Assembly (NCBI GenBank): GCA_013397795.1 | Contig: VZTJ01002448.1 | Coordinates: 1,727,570 to 1,791,569, forward strand | Length of the DNA: 64,000 nt | Source: Orthonyx spaldingii | Taxonomy: Eukaryota; Chordata; Aves; Passeriformes; Orthonychidae | Direction of reading: 5' to 3' | In this document: piece after piece, positions 49,402 to 60,863 of the stretch | Layout: each line of letters begins with the position of its first letter | How positions within the stretch are numbered: position 1 is the stretch's first letter | Translations under genes and position numbers: made by a program | The notes under the pieces: generated by a model | The model's database searches: none | Told to the model about the DNA's origin: nothing | The model's input: only the letters and a program-made list of their open reading frames with translations

Positions 49402-52400
49402 GCAGCTGAGCCCAGATACAATAGCAGGCTGAAACTCAGCAAGTATCATCCCTTACTGCACTCTCCTTTGCAAAGTATCTCTGGCATGTTGGCTGAAAGA
49501 TGACCAGCGTCCCTCAACACTTCCCCTGATTTCCTACCTCCAGAATAGACAGCTTCAGAAAGAAACTAGCCTGGCAGGAATCCAAGTTCTGTACAAGGCC
49601 TGACCTGTTGTGATGCATGTGTTCAGGGAGAACAAGCGCAGGATATTGATCTGAGCATATCAAGTGCCATTTACTCTTAATCCACTCACTGATAATTTGA
49701 TCTTACTATAATTTTTAATGTATACTCCAATCATACACTGATCTCAGATGTGTACTTGGCCTGGACAAAACATGAACAAGAATTCCAAATTGTTGTCACT
49801 AGCACTAAGTGGATTTTGTGGCTATGGTAATATGAGTGGAAAACCAGTGCATTTTATTTTACCCAGATTTCCTGCAGCTAACAGAATCCCATTACACTCA
49901 CTCCAGTGAACATCATTTTTTAGATTCTTCTATTTTGGGTTTTCTCCCCGTAAGCAATGTGATGCAACTCATATGTGTAAAGCAAAATTTTCTTCACTTA
50001 GCCCAGGCATTTTTATTTATTATCTGCTCCTTTAACCACCTTATAACTCTCTCTTTGCATTTAAATGTGTCTCTATATAAATGATTCTTTTAGAAAAACA
50101 AGTCTATTTCTGCAGGCTCTTTATCTGCAGTGTCCAATGCCCTGATGACTTTCTGAATCTAATTCTCACATTTGGCATTATTTTGCAACTAAACTTCTAA
50201 AAATGGTAAGACCTCACCATAGAAACAACACAGTTGCATTTATTCTGATGGATTCTGCCAGTGGATGCCTCTGCCAGCCCTCATCCCCCTGTATTTCTTC
50301 TCTTATGTCTCTTTTAAGCTGAAACTTGCATCAAGCTGAATATTGAAAAGGTGCAACGTTTGAAAGGACTTGGGGAGATGCCTCAAACTACAGAAATAGA
50401 ATAGAAATAGATGTGAGAACCACCCACTCCTGCAGATGCAGAGCATCCTGCCTTTCTCTGCAATAGCAAGGGAATGGATGTACCCACCTCTTATCAGAAG
50501 GTGTCAGTGTTGCCCCTGGCCTCCCCTGTGCAGCAAGGCTGAACAAACAAAAGCCCATGGGTCCTTTATGAAGTTTACTTTTACCCTGCTAAATGCCTTT
50601 CAACACCTGCACATACGGCTGTAATATTTCAGACAATATTTCTGGATACCCGTTGGTCTCTGGGTGATGCACAGTATTGCTGACAGAATAAGGTGGGGGT
50701 GCCAGCAGTGGGGGTGAGAAGGCTCAATTTAACAGGGCTGAATATGCTTTTTATACTACTTTTGAGCATGTCAGAGCATAAAATTATTTTAAGTTTAGTT
50801 CAGGTACCTTTTACTTGTCAAATACTAATGTGCATAAATGCAATTTTTAAATTCTCAGGTGCTGAAAATTAGTTATGGCTGTCCAAAAACAATTTATGAA
50901 AGTCTACCAAAATCCATTTGAACCCAAAATTTCTGTTCCTTATGTTCTCATCCAAATCCTTCTTATATTGTCATCTCCAGCTCAGGGAAAGGGAAGGAGA
51001 AAGAGAAATTAGATTGCTCAAAAATCCACAAAGTATACAAAAGGCAGAGGAATGCAATCCAGAAAACTCACAGGTGCCTGGTGCAAAGACATAAAGGTCT
51101 GGGAACTCAGCAACACCTCACTGAAGTCTTCTGGACATAAAGGCATTCTGTAATCTGTTGTTTTCATACTTTGATTCTTGTTGAAAACATTATATTTATG
51201 TTTAGTGTGCCTGATTAAGTGTACCTCCCACACACATACCATTTAATTTTTTTTTCCAAATTATATTAATAAGGCAAAAGGCACAAAGGCTTTGGCAGGG
51301 CTTTAGTTGACTTCAGCCCTAAACTAGGAACATTTGCAATGTTTGACTGGGCTTTTTAATGATTAGATAAGATATTTAAATTAATCCTTGTATTCACTTA
51401 TGCTGAATAATGCATTTGCACTGAATTAACTTTGAGGAAACAAATAAAGCAGGAGGAGGTTTTTATACAGACGTTTTGACTTTGGATAGCTTCTTCTCTT
51501 CCAATTCTTGATCAGATAATCTCTAAAACCTAAGAGAATTTTCAGTGAATTGCATTTTATTATTGGTATATTCTTATTATGGTTTGCATGTTTCCGATTA
51601 AATGTCTTATTCTGTTGCCACTGGAGTAATTGGAAAATTTTCCATCAGCTTCAGTGACTGTAAAGTGAAGCCCAAATGTTTCTACTCCGCCAGATTAATA
51701 AAGTAACTTTGACATTTTTGACCTCCTCACGTAAATAACCACCAAAGAAAACTACCAAACCCAACTACCAAAACCCAAAAAGTTTAGGCACCTGGTAGTA
51801 GATTTTAGTTTTATTCTCTGTCTCTTGAAGCAACTAGCAATGCTGCTTCAAAGATTTCATTAATTATATTTAGTTAACAGAATTATGCAACTCATGGATT
51901 GAGGCATAGAACTTTTTCCTTCATTCTTTCAATAATCAGTTTATGCCTTGAAGCAAAACTTATGATTTCATTTAAGTCTAGTTCATGCAAAAAACATCAA
52001 ATCATGTTTATCTGTAATGCCATTTAACACATTTAAAATGAGAGGTTAGATAATTGGATTCTGGCCTCCTGTAACACAGAATCTCAGCAGAGGATTTCGA
52101 ACAAAGACTCATGTCTTCCCTTGGTTTTGTTCCAGTCCTGCAAAGGGAAATCTCTCTTTATTCACTGATAAGACCTTATGCTTAAGTAACTGCAATGTTA
52201 GTAGAGAGGGTCATCCTCCCACTTCTGGCAGGCAGTTCCTTAAGAAAAGGAAAGAACATTTGAACTAGTTTTTGTCTGCATAGTATTCTGCTCAGCTGGA
52301 GGAACTCTGATGAAAAGGCTCTTTCCAGGAGGCCGTTTTCAGAGACACAAGGAGAAAAAGAGGAGACAGATTATTTTCATATCATCCCTACATAATCTTG

Positions 52401-54565
52401 GACATCCAACATGAAGCTGTTGCCCCTAAGCTGACATAGGACACTTTGACCATACTGTCTAGCACCTCTTCTTGCTGGGACAAGCTTCAAGCAAAGCAGT
52501 TAATAAATGGATTTTCAGTGATAGTGGGAAAAATGGATTTTGCTGTCTGTTACATGGTACCAGCTTGCTGCTGTTGTCGTTAGGGGGTCTTGGAGGGAAG
52601 TCATTGGTGGGTGAGCGAGAGGAGTAATGGCTTCTGTTTCAGGAAAGAGATAAAAGGTTCAGTGTCTCTGTTCCAGGGTCAACTTTTGATCTGGTACAAC
52701 TGAGTATCTGTAACCCACTTGCTCTGTGGTCCCCTTTTAACACCCCCTCTTCCCCATGGTTCAGCTCAAGTCTAATATGTCCCAGCTGCATAACCTTGGC
52801 TTAGGCTGATGAAGAAATTGTGTAGTGCAGAAGAGCTGTGAAACATTCTGTAGAGCAGAGCCAGATGAGATAAGAAAGGTAAAATTGAAGAGGCTGGATT
52901 GTTGAGACAGGGGCCTTAAGGATTAAAGAGGAAAAATATGAACATGAAAAGCAGAAAATACTACAAAGAGTTGAACTATGGCAAGTTAGCCGCACTGCAG
53001 ATCAGCTCCAAAGAGCTGCAAAGGCCGACCCTTTGCCTCCTGAGAGACCTTTGCCTGGTCTCCAGAGAACTCAGGGTGAGCACGCTACTGCTGAGACTAC
53101 CAGTGGTTCCTTAATCCTAGCTCTGCTGGGTGTAGAGCTCATAAACAATATATCCATAAATAATTGCTTTGTATTTTTAAGTAGCATTATATACTTTGCT
53201 TACAAATTCTGTTTGTGCAATGCTCAAGGTGCCCAAACAAAAGGCCCAAAAGAGGGATGGTTATAAGAGAGACCCTTCTGGTGCAGATTCCTGCATGCCA
53301 CATACCCCATCTTTTCTCCTGGCATTAGCAGCAGTCAGCTCAGCTTTCCAGGGGGCTGCTGTGGGCAAAACAGAGCACAGGACCATGTGTTGCTATCATC
53401 AGCTGTCTGCTGCCCTTGACAGCGTCTGGCTCCGACTATGCTTTGCATGAGCATTGCCTTCAAGCTAGCTAGTTTGCATGCTGCTGGCAGTGCAGAAGCT
53501 GGTTATCACAGGCTAGCAGGGTTCCTTTGCATCTGTCACCAGAGCTGTCCACTGGACAATATCAGCATGATTGCATTACACAAAGTGAAGCTCAAGTGCA
53601 AATTAACATATAGCCCCTGTTCCAGGCTCTGGACTTTATTTGGATTGATTAGATAAGTTTAAATTGATAATGCTTGGTATTGGAAAAGTGCAAGGATACC
53701 TGGGCAAGCAAATGGGAATAATAAAGGTATGTACTGTTCAAGTAACTTGGTGAGGTACATTTGACCTCAGGAAGCTGAGCTGCAAGCTAAAGAAACCAGC
53801 AGCTCCTCTCATCTGTACCTAGATCCTAAACCTGCTGTCCCATTCTTATCTCATTCCCATCTCAAATACTTCAGGTACATATTTAGCATAACTATTCCTG
53901 GGCAATACACTTAAAAGACTTCTGTTATTTGAGTGGGGTTGTCATCTGATTGTGATCCTAATTATCACATATAAGTGTAAACAGTCTATTTTTGCTTAAC
54001 ATCTGTATGAGGGGTTGCTTCCCACACTACCTGCCTATTAACTGACTAGTTACACCATATTGGGAATGTTATTACATATTTTCCACCCTCAGCAGATGGT
54101 AGTTCAGGGAATATTAGTTCTCTACCTTATAATAGATATCTACAAATTATTGAAAATCAAGCTAAATCAAGCATTCTCTTATGCTAAATGTCTAATAATT
54201 TGCACTGTCCTCTTTGGTGGGCTCTTTACTTTTTTCCTGTCAAAATGGTGAAATAAGTATATTGTATAGAAGGGCAGAATTGCTTGCTACTGCTTAAACA
54301 GTACATAAATCAATTGACAGTAGACTAAATTTCACACATTCCTCTTATTTTAACTCTACTGGACTACAACAGTAGAGGACAGGTAGGACAATGCCGTTGT
54401 CTAGAAATCAGGTGCCTGCTGTGTTTGGAATTGACTATGTCTCTGCAAATTTAATCAATTTACTTCAAAAGAGGTACCACTAGAAAGGATGAACACAGCA
54501 ACACATCTGTGCAAGAAAACATTTCCTTTCCACTCACAGACTTGAGCTTTATAACAAGAAACACC
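49402..54565. other. Unique non-coding stretch
   Basis: No gene is supported. A somewhat GC-richer patch at 53000-53660 has several overlapping plus-strand frames below 85 codons without recognisable content. Confidence 0.65.
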
Positions 54566-54581
54566 AAAAAAAAAAAAAAAA
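54566..54581. repeat. A16 homopolymer
   Basis: Sixteen uninterrupted A, 100 bp left of a long T-tract. The two tracts have opposite sense, so together they could pair as a large imperfect hairpin. Confidence 0.9.
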
Positions 54582-54680
54582 TTGAAAGTGTAAAACTAAA
54601 CCAACACCATCAAAATCCAAATTAGGGACAGCAGTGAAAACTATATATTTGAAAAAAGCTAGAATGTGGCTGATTTGTGG

Positions 54681-54697
54681 TTTTTTTTTTTTTTTTT
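54681..54697. repeat. T17 run abutting the assembly gap
   Basis: Seventeen T run directly into the N block, so the true length is unknown. Confidence 0.9.
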
Positions 54698-54731
54698 NNN
54701 NNNNNNNNNNNNNNNNNNNNNNNNNNNNNNN
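54698..54731. other. Assembly gap (34 N)
   Basis: Thirty-four undetermined bases between a T-run and an A-rich stretch. The 34 may be an estimate, not a measured length. Any open frame across it is meaningless. Confidence 0.99.
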
Positions 54732-54748
54732 AAAAAGAGTAAAATTGG

Positions 54749-54758
54749 TTTTTTTTTT

Positions 54759-54790
<32 letters not shown>
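54749..54790. repeat. Long poly-T tract with one G
   Basis: Forty-two bases, all T except a G at 54759. With the gap-bounded T-run just upstream this is a homopolymer-rich cluster that is hard to sequence. No adjacent retrocopy was recognised on the minus strand. Confidence 0.95.
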
Positions 54791-54793
<3 letters not shown>

Positions 54794-57700
54794 GAAACCT
54801 TTGTACTGTTGGTTACTGTGGTGGAAAAATACTTGAAATAAAAAAAAATCAGGCCATGATTTCCTCCCTTTAATTCCCATACTCTCACTGCTGAGCAGAT
54901 CTTTAATTGCACTTTATTGAAATTGTGGTCAGGCTAATCAGGAATAAAAGAGTCCTGAGTGAGACTTTGCCCTTTGAAAACTAGTCTACAAATTATTTTA
55001 GTGCAGCTTTCTAATATATCAGGGAAGGGGAAAGGCAAAGAGAACTATTTGAGGGTAATTTGGTTTTAATATGCATTAACTACCAGCACAAATACTTAAG
55101 GGAGGATATGTTCTCTTTTCTGAAACAACATTTCTACTTCATCAGCAATGAGAAGCCAGATGACAAGGTGAGAGAGAAAGTGGGGCAGAATGGAAAATGA
55201 AAAAGAAAGAGAACTTCTGTTCTGATATTGTCCCAGATACTCTGAGCTTCCTGCTGTTCCAAGGTGGCTAACTAATGCTGTCAGTCATGGTAATACTGAA
55301 GGCTTCATGGAAGCCCATTTGCAGTCAAGCTTTCTGGAAGTTAGGAAAACCAAAGAGGAATGATATCAGAATTTGAGAAGGTACATACTAAAGAGGAGTG
55401 TAGTTATACAGAAAAAGAGCTAACAGAAATGACACAAAACAGAAAGCAAGTGAAGAGAGGATGCCGGAAATGAAGCAAAATTCAGAGAGTTCTATCAGAT
55501 AAATTTTCACAACCCCTGACACTCAAGTTCTTCCCACAACAGTTTCAAAAACTGAAATTTTAAACTGTAAAAGATTAAACATTTTAGTTATCCATATTCA
55601 GTTTAAAAAAAAAATGTTACAATGGAATGGAAAGTTTCACTCAGATTTTTAATGACATTTCCACCTTTCTGAATCATTGCTAGTTTCAGTTGGTTTCTTT
55701 TTCTCTCCTTGGTATGAGTATTTAAAAATTGTAATGACTTTCTGTCATGTCTCTCCTATGGGAAGGTATGGTACCCTGCTCCTGATACCTGGTGGTAATG
55801 GTAGGAGATTGGCAGCAGTGAAGCTTACATACCATTTTTCAGTTCACTAATTTTTCAGATCCAGTGCTGCTGAAATCCAGAGTGGTGTTATAAATGGAGA
55901 TACAGATACAGAGGAACATTTCTGACTCTGTGTTCTGTACAGTGACCACCTTCTCCACAGTAATTATAGTCACCATCCTGGAGATCTTGCTCTAGAAAAT
56001 GTTTTTTAATGACTGACAGAAGGAGGATTAAGGAACTTCAGTAGGCTGTTTAGACACTGTAGTTTTCAGACATATTTCTGGATATATTCTACCCTGCAGT
56101 TGCAAAACCTATGTAATTACTTTTATTACACATTGACATAAAGTTTTTTTAATCTCCTTTGTAGCCACATGGCAAAGCATTTTTTCTACTTCATTATCTT
56201 TTCAAAGAACATCCCCTCTCTCCATGGGTTCGTGGACAAACATCCTTTTCAGAGATAGGTTCAATACAATTTTAATTATTTTCTAATTGTATGATATTTC
56301 CTCTCATTTTTTCCCTAACTGATGAGTTTCACATTTCCTCTTGACCTGCTCTTAAATACACTATAGTTATTTCTATAATAGTACATTGTATTAAATCATC
56401 TACCAAAGTACATTATAAGAGAACCTGCTGGTGTGCATGTGTGTGTTACATACTCAAGGGTAACCTTGGTTGTAAGAGTTCTTTAGAGACAACTGTTTCA
56501 AGGTCTATTGAAAAGGTGTATTTTTGTTCTGGGTAACATTTTGCAATTGTGAAATAGGCTGCATGTCTTCACATGTATATTCACTTGCATTCAGCATGTC
56601 TGCAGGGGAGGATAATCACTTTGCATGCCCAATCACAACACTTCCATCTGCCAGACAGCGTGTATACGCACTCATTTGAACAACAAACTTTGACTCTCAA
56701 AGGTAGTAAAATATGCCATATGAATTCAAGCTTATGATTCTGTCAGACACAGGGATTTTAAAAAACAAGGACTGGCATTTTAATCTGTTCTTTTACATTC
56801 ACCATGTCACTGCTAGTTTTTTGTGCTTGGAAAGGACTATGCATGTTTGAAGTATATCTTATTTAATCTTAAATATAAATATTCCCATACCTTCCTTGTT
56901 TTTTCTTATGTTTTCTATTGTTTTGTTCCTGTGAATGCAAAAGTACATGCTTCTTTTCTATTAGAATATGTGACCTGTGTCATTTTAAACTGAAACTACA
57001 AAACCTGTATTTTGTCATCAGAGCAGGTTCCTGATTCCTGCTGCTATTTATGAAACATATTGCTATTGGAATTCAGTAATTTGCCTGAGACCAGAATTTC
57101 TTTGTCAGGTGAACACTTCTTCCCTGGGATAAGACTTGAAAAGTTGTCTGCTTTTGCAGAGTCTTTAAGGATTTAAATTAATCGTTTTGAAACTCAGCAT
57201 TGTGTCAATCCCAGATGAATATTGCTCCTGTGGAAAAAAAAAAATCCTCCCCATGAATTGTGTGCTACTCTGGAAAGCTGTCAACTCCCATTCAACATCA
57301 ACCAGGACTCGGGCGACCTTTGATTAACCTCATGTCACCCTCCAGTTAAATGAGTTAGTAGCTATTAAAGCTGAAACACTCAGCCTACCTTGCATTATAA
57401 AAGAGTATTTAGTATTTATTCAGCTATAGACAGCTTCTAAAACTAGTGTACAAAGACATTCAACCCACAATGACTTTTCTACTTATATAAAGCTCCTTCC
57501 TTCAACCGATTACTTCTGGCAGTGGTGAAAAAACAGCATTTATTTTATATTTAATTATAACATTTAAAATAAAGATTCCTTTGACCCTAGTTCATGTCAC
57601 AAACTGCCTTTTATTCTCAATTCAGGCAATGCTTAAAACATTATTAATATAGACTTTAGAAGTCTAGCAGAGCATAAACCGAGGGCAGAAATTTCATTTT

Positions 57701-57984
57701 GTGTGTATATTGTTTTCTTAGTTTCAATATGGATTTCTGCCTTATGTCCTCCATAACATTTTCTTCCTTTTAACCTGCAAAGTCCCTGCAGTGAGAAGCA
57801 ATGTGCAAAGCACTAAATGGAGGGTACAAAACAAATGCATAGATCAAATAATGAAGGAAGGCTGATGTTCTGTTATTTCTAACTTAGGACAAAACACTGA
57901 AAAGTGCTTTCCTACTGAGAAGAATAACAACCAGATACAAATGTGTGTAAAAACAAAGGTAATGCTGCAATTAAGCCATGGGCA
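54791..57984. other. Unique non-coding stretch
   Basis: Nothing recognised. AT-rich, open frames very short. Confidence 0.7.
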
Positions 57985-58130
57985 TCAGAGCATCTGTCCA
58001 AGATTGCATGAAGGGTCTGTGTAGTTCAGCATCTTGTCTCTGATGGTGGCCAACAACATATGTCTGAGGAGTAGTATGAAGCAGCACATGTATGCAGTGA
58101 AAGATGTTTTCCCTGAACAGTGGAAACAAT
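57985..58130 (-). mobile_element. Probable ancient CR1/L3-like LINE 3' end
   Basis: On the minus strand the block ttggccaccatcagagacaa followed by gatgctgaactacacagaccc resembles the widespread sauropsid LINE 3'-end sequence of the GGCCACTGTCGGAGACAGGATACTGG..TAGATGGACC type. It is followed by a degenerate version of the ggtctgacccagta tail (tgcaatcttggacagatg). This is recalled similarity, not a database alignment. The similarity extends weakly upstream (cactgcatacatgtgctgct), but the limits are uncertain. The accompanying 98-codon frame is therefore not treated as a gene. Confidence 0.45.
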
Positions 58131-60235
58131 CCAGCTTCAACAATCTGTGATTCTGGACATCCTCAGAGTATGGTACCAGTGATGTCTCAGAGGAGGAGAT
58201 ATTCTTGAGGCACAGAGATGTTCCACACACATCTTTCTCATCACTAGTCAGTACATCCTTCTCCTTTGTCACTGGCCACATTGCTTTTCTTCCTTGGTCA
58301 GGGCGACTGCCCTCTGGTTGTCCTCCCTCCTTGTCCCAAACTTCCAGATCTCCTTCTTTGAACAGAGCTGGCTAGACACACTTACACACTCCATGCTGGG
58401 ATTCCATGCTGTCCTGCAGTCCCCTAGCAGTTCCCCCACAGGAATTGAATACCTGAAAACTGACCACTCACCACAGCAGTCACTGTGTAAAAAAGTGTAG
58501 ATACACAATATTTTTACTTAGCTACTGATTAGGTCTGAAGGCAACTGAAACCAATAAATCATGCTTCCTTAATGTTCCCTAAATGCTTCTCTAGGAAAGG
58601 TTAAAATCTTGAGCTGCTACATACTCATCTTGCACTGGATCTATTATGAGACCTGAAAACGGGCTTGAAGTCATGTTTATTTTTGTCTCTAGAGATTGCT
58701 TAATTCAGGAAGCCCAGAACACACTTTTCAGGTCTGGATCATGCAGTACCTGACCTAAGCTCAGGAGGCCAGCTTTAAGACCACTGTCTGTGAGTGTAGT
58801 CATTTCAGTCTCAGATCTAAAAATATTCTGAACTGCATCACCTGCCTCCCAGATAAACATAGCTTCTCTGGCTCCTTCCAGCCAAAGCTATTCTGTTTTG
58901 TAGGCATTCATAAAATACTTACTCTGCCAGACAGAAAATATGACCATTGTGTTTTATGGTTAAGGTGCCCACAAGAGAGAAAGTAAGAACAGCTTACAGG
59001 AATGACTGCTGAAAACAGCGAATCTCCATGCAGTCCTTTGCTGACACGAAATATTTTTACTAATCAGTTTGACTGCTCTTCTGAGCATCTTTTTAATATT
59101 TTCCTGAGAGCACTTAATGTTCACTTAGCTTCATCTGGGCATCTACATGTCATGATCCAGGACAAAAGTTTATGTCACACACTCTCTTTTGATTCAGCTG
59201 AAGCTGGACTGCAGCTAATGATGTCTTCATTTTTTTCATATTGGTCTTTCTCTTGAAAACCAGAAGAACTTAATACTTCCAATCATATTATTGATTTTCA
59301 GTTCTCCTAGCTATGTATTAGCTTTACTATTAGAGGTAAAAAAAATCAGCTTTCTTCTGTTGTTGAACATTTCCTATTTCTTTGCTAATGTAGCAGGATA
59401 AAACTCTACATAGAGCTGGCTTTAGAACTGGTAATAAAGTGTGAAAGGAAAAAGAGACAGTAATTAGCATTGACCAAGAAAACTCTCTAACATGAATGAC
59501 AGCAGTGGTGAATACTCCCAAAAGTCCTTCTTTGTGACACCTGGATTGAATAAGATGCTTTAGTGCTAAGTCTAGTCTGCTGTTTTACACTATCTTCTCT
59601 TCTTCATAGTTACGTTTCAATGACCTTCGCTTCTGCAGAGTATAGTTTTACTTCTGGATTCTTTGAGAGTTTTGTGGTTTTAATTAATAGGATAAGTCTT
59701 GTATTCTCCAGACTATACTGGCCAACTCCAGTTTCATTAGGAGAGTGGTATCAGGTGCATTTTAGCATCTCTGTTGTGAGTTAGTTGGCTCTTGTTTTAG
59801 TTTTTTCAGCTTCTGATTTCTACCCGTACTTCAAACACCAAAGTTTGTCCAATAGAAATGTCAAACTGTTTGAATTTACGACAGCATGTGATGTTGAAGT
59901 GGGAACTTGTGAACACCTGTCTAAACTGTTCTGTCTCATAGCTTTTTGTTCTGAAATTTCCCTGTGGAGTTTTAGCCACTTTGGGAAATTATAGGTAGAC
60001 GTCTGCAATATAGATATTTTCATCTGAGCTAGTCAGTTTACACACTTCTTTTACCTGAAAAAGAGACACAGTAACTTTTAAGCCACCAATAGTATGATTT
60101 ACTTTAGAAGACTTATAGAAGATGGGGTGAGATGCACTTTAAAAGTACTTATTCCTCTGAATTGCCTAGAGAGGAAACTGGGTGAGATAAGGTTAGATTA
60201 ATCCCAACTTTTATTACTTTTCCCTTTCCGCACCA
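58131..60235. other. Unique non-coding stretch
   Basis: No gene is supported. Short frames on both strands (for example 58508-58269 minus, 59002-59256 plus) lack domain or splice evidence. Confidence 0.65.
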
Positions 60236-60508
60236 AAAAAGAAGAAACTCCCACCAAATCTTCAATAAACCTGTGAATATTTTTTTCTTGCAGGGATTTT
60301 CTTCTATTTCATGCTCCTTTACTTTTCCTTTCAATATTTTACTGAAATTAGCATTTAAGAAAATGTCCTTCCTGGGGTCTTCTGTATTTCCTTGAGGCAT
60401 GATATTTCTTCTGCAGTCCTGCAATTTTGCTCCTTTTCTGCTGAAATACAATTGTGTAACTTCAAACGCACTGTCTCCAAAGGTGGCTAGGTTTTTATTC
60501 AGTTCCAA
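60236..60508 (-). other. Lysine-rich open frame, possible degenerate coding sequence
   Basis: A minus-strand frame reads MELNKNLATFGDSAFEV at its start (60508) and stays open through KEHEIEENPCKKKIFTG, after which cacag|gttta is a weak donor-like site. It continues to 60149 into less coding-like sequence. It is one base out of frame with the candidate terminal exon just upstream (60788-60543), so it could be 3' UTR, a frame-shifted continuation in a pseudogene, or chance. No family recognised. Confidence 0.15.
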
Positions 60509-60542
60509 TCTCTAGTTCATATTTCCATCTCTTTCTTACTCC

Positions 60543-60788
60543 CTATTCTGTCCCTCCATTCCAAATAGGATTTTCTAGAGTACAGTTCTGGTTTAGATTT
60601 GGACTGTGCATTTTCTTTTCCAGCTCCTCTTTACTCCCTAAATTTATATTCATTTCAGCATGGAAGGGCTGTGACAGCTGCTGTTTCTTGCTTCCCAATG
60701 TGATCTTGAGTCTTTGACAGAGGATCTGAATTTTATGTTCACACAAATGTGACTTATCCAATTTTTTTACTGTGACATTTGAAGAGTT
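60543..60788 (-). CDS. Candidate terminal coding exon, unknown protein
   Basis: On the minus strand an excellent 3' splice site precedes the block: a T/C-rich stretch (tgctttttttcttgttgttc) then attccaacacag|AACTC at 60789/60788. The frame then runs 81 codons from NSSNVTVKKLDKSH through SKKQQLSQPFHAEM and KEELEKKMHSPNLNQN to a TAG at 60545-60543. The predicted segment is Lys-, Asn- and Ser-rich and probably disordered, with no recognised domain. The exon would start in phase 0, which fits the phase-0 end of the exon-like block at 63312-63442 on the same strand. An AATAAA-like hexamer lies about 45 bases past the stop, though such hexamers are common in AT-rich DNA. It could be a genuine last exon, a pseudogene exon or coincidence. 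Confidence 0.25.
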   Translation of the reverse strand, partial: NSSNVTVKKLDKSHLCEHKIQILCQRLKITLGSKKQQLSQPFHAEMNINLGSKEELEKKMHSPNLNQNCTLENPIWNGGTE

Positions 60789-60863
60789 CTGTGTTGGAAT
60801 GAGAACAACAAGAAAAAAAGCATGATTTGGCCAACAATATCCAAGACCCAATACTCCTTCCAT

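Noticed and set aside
60149..60235. Downstream extension of the lysine-rich frame
   Set aside because: After the cacag|gttta site the translation becomes hydrophobic and AT-driven, unlike the preceding part; not counted as coding.
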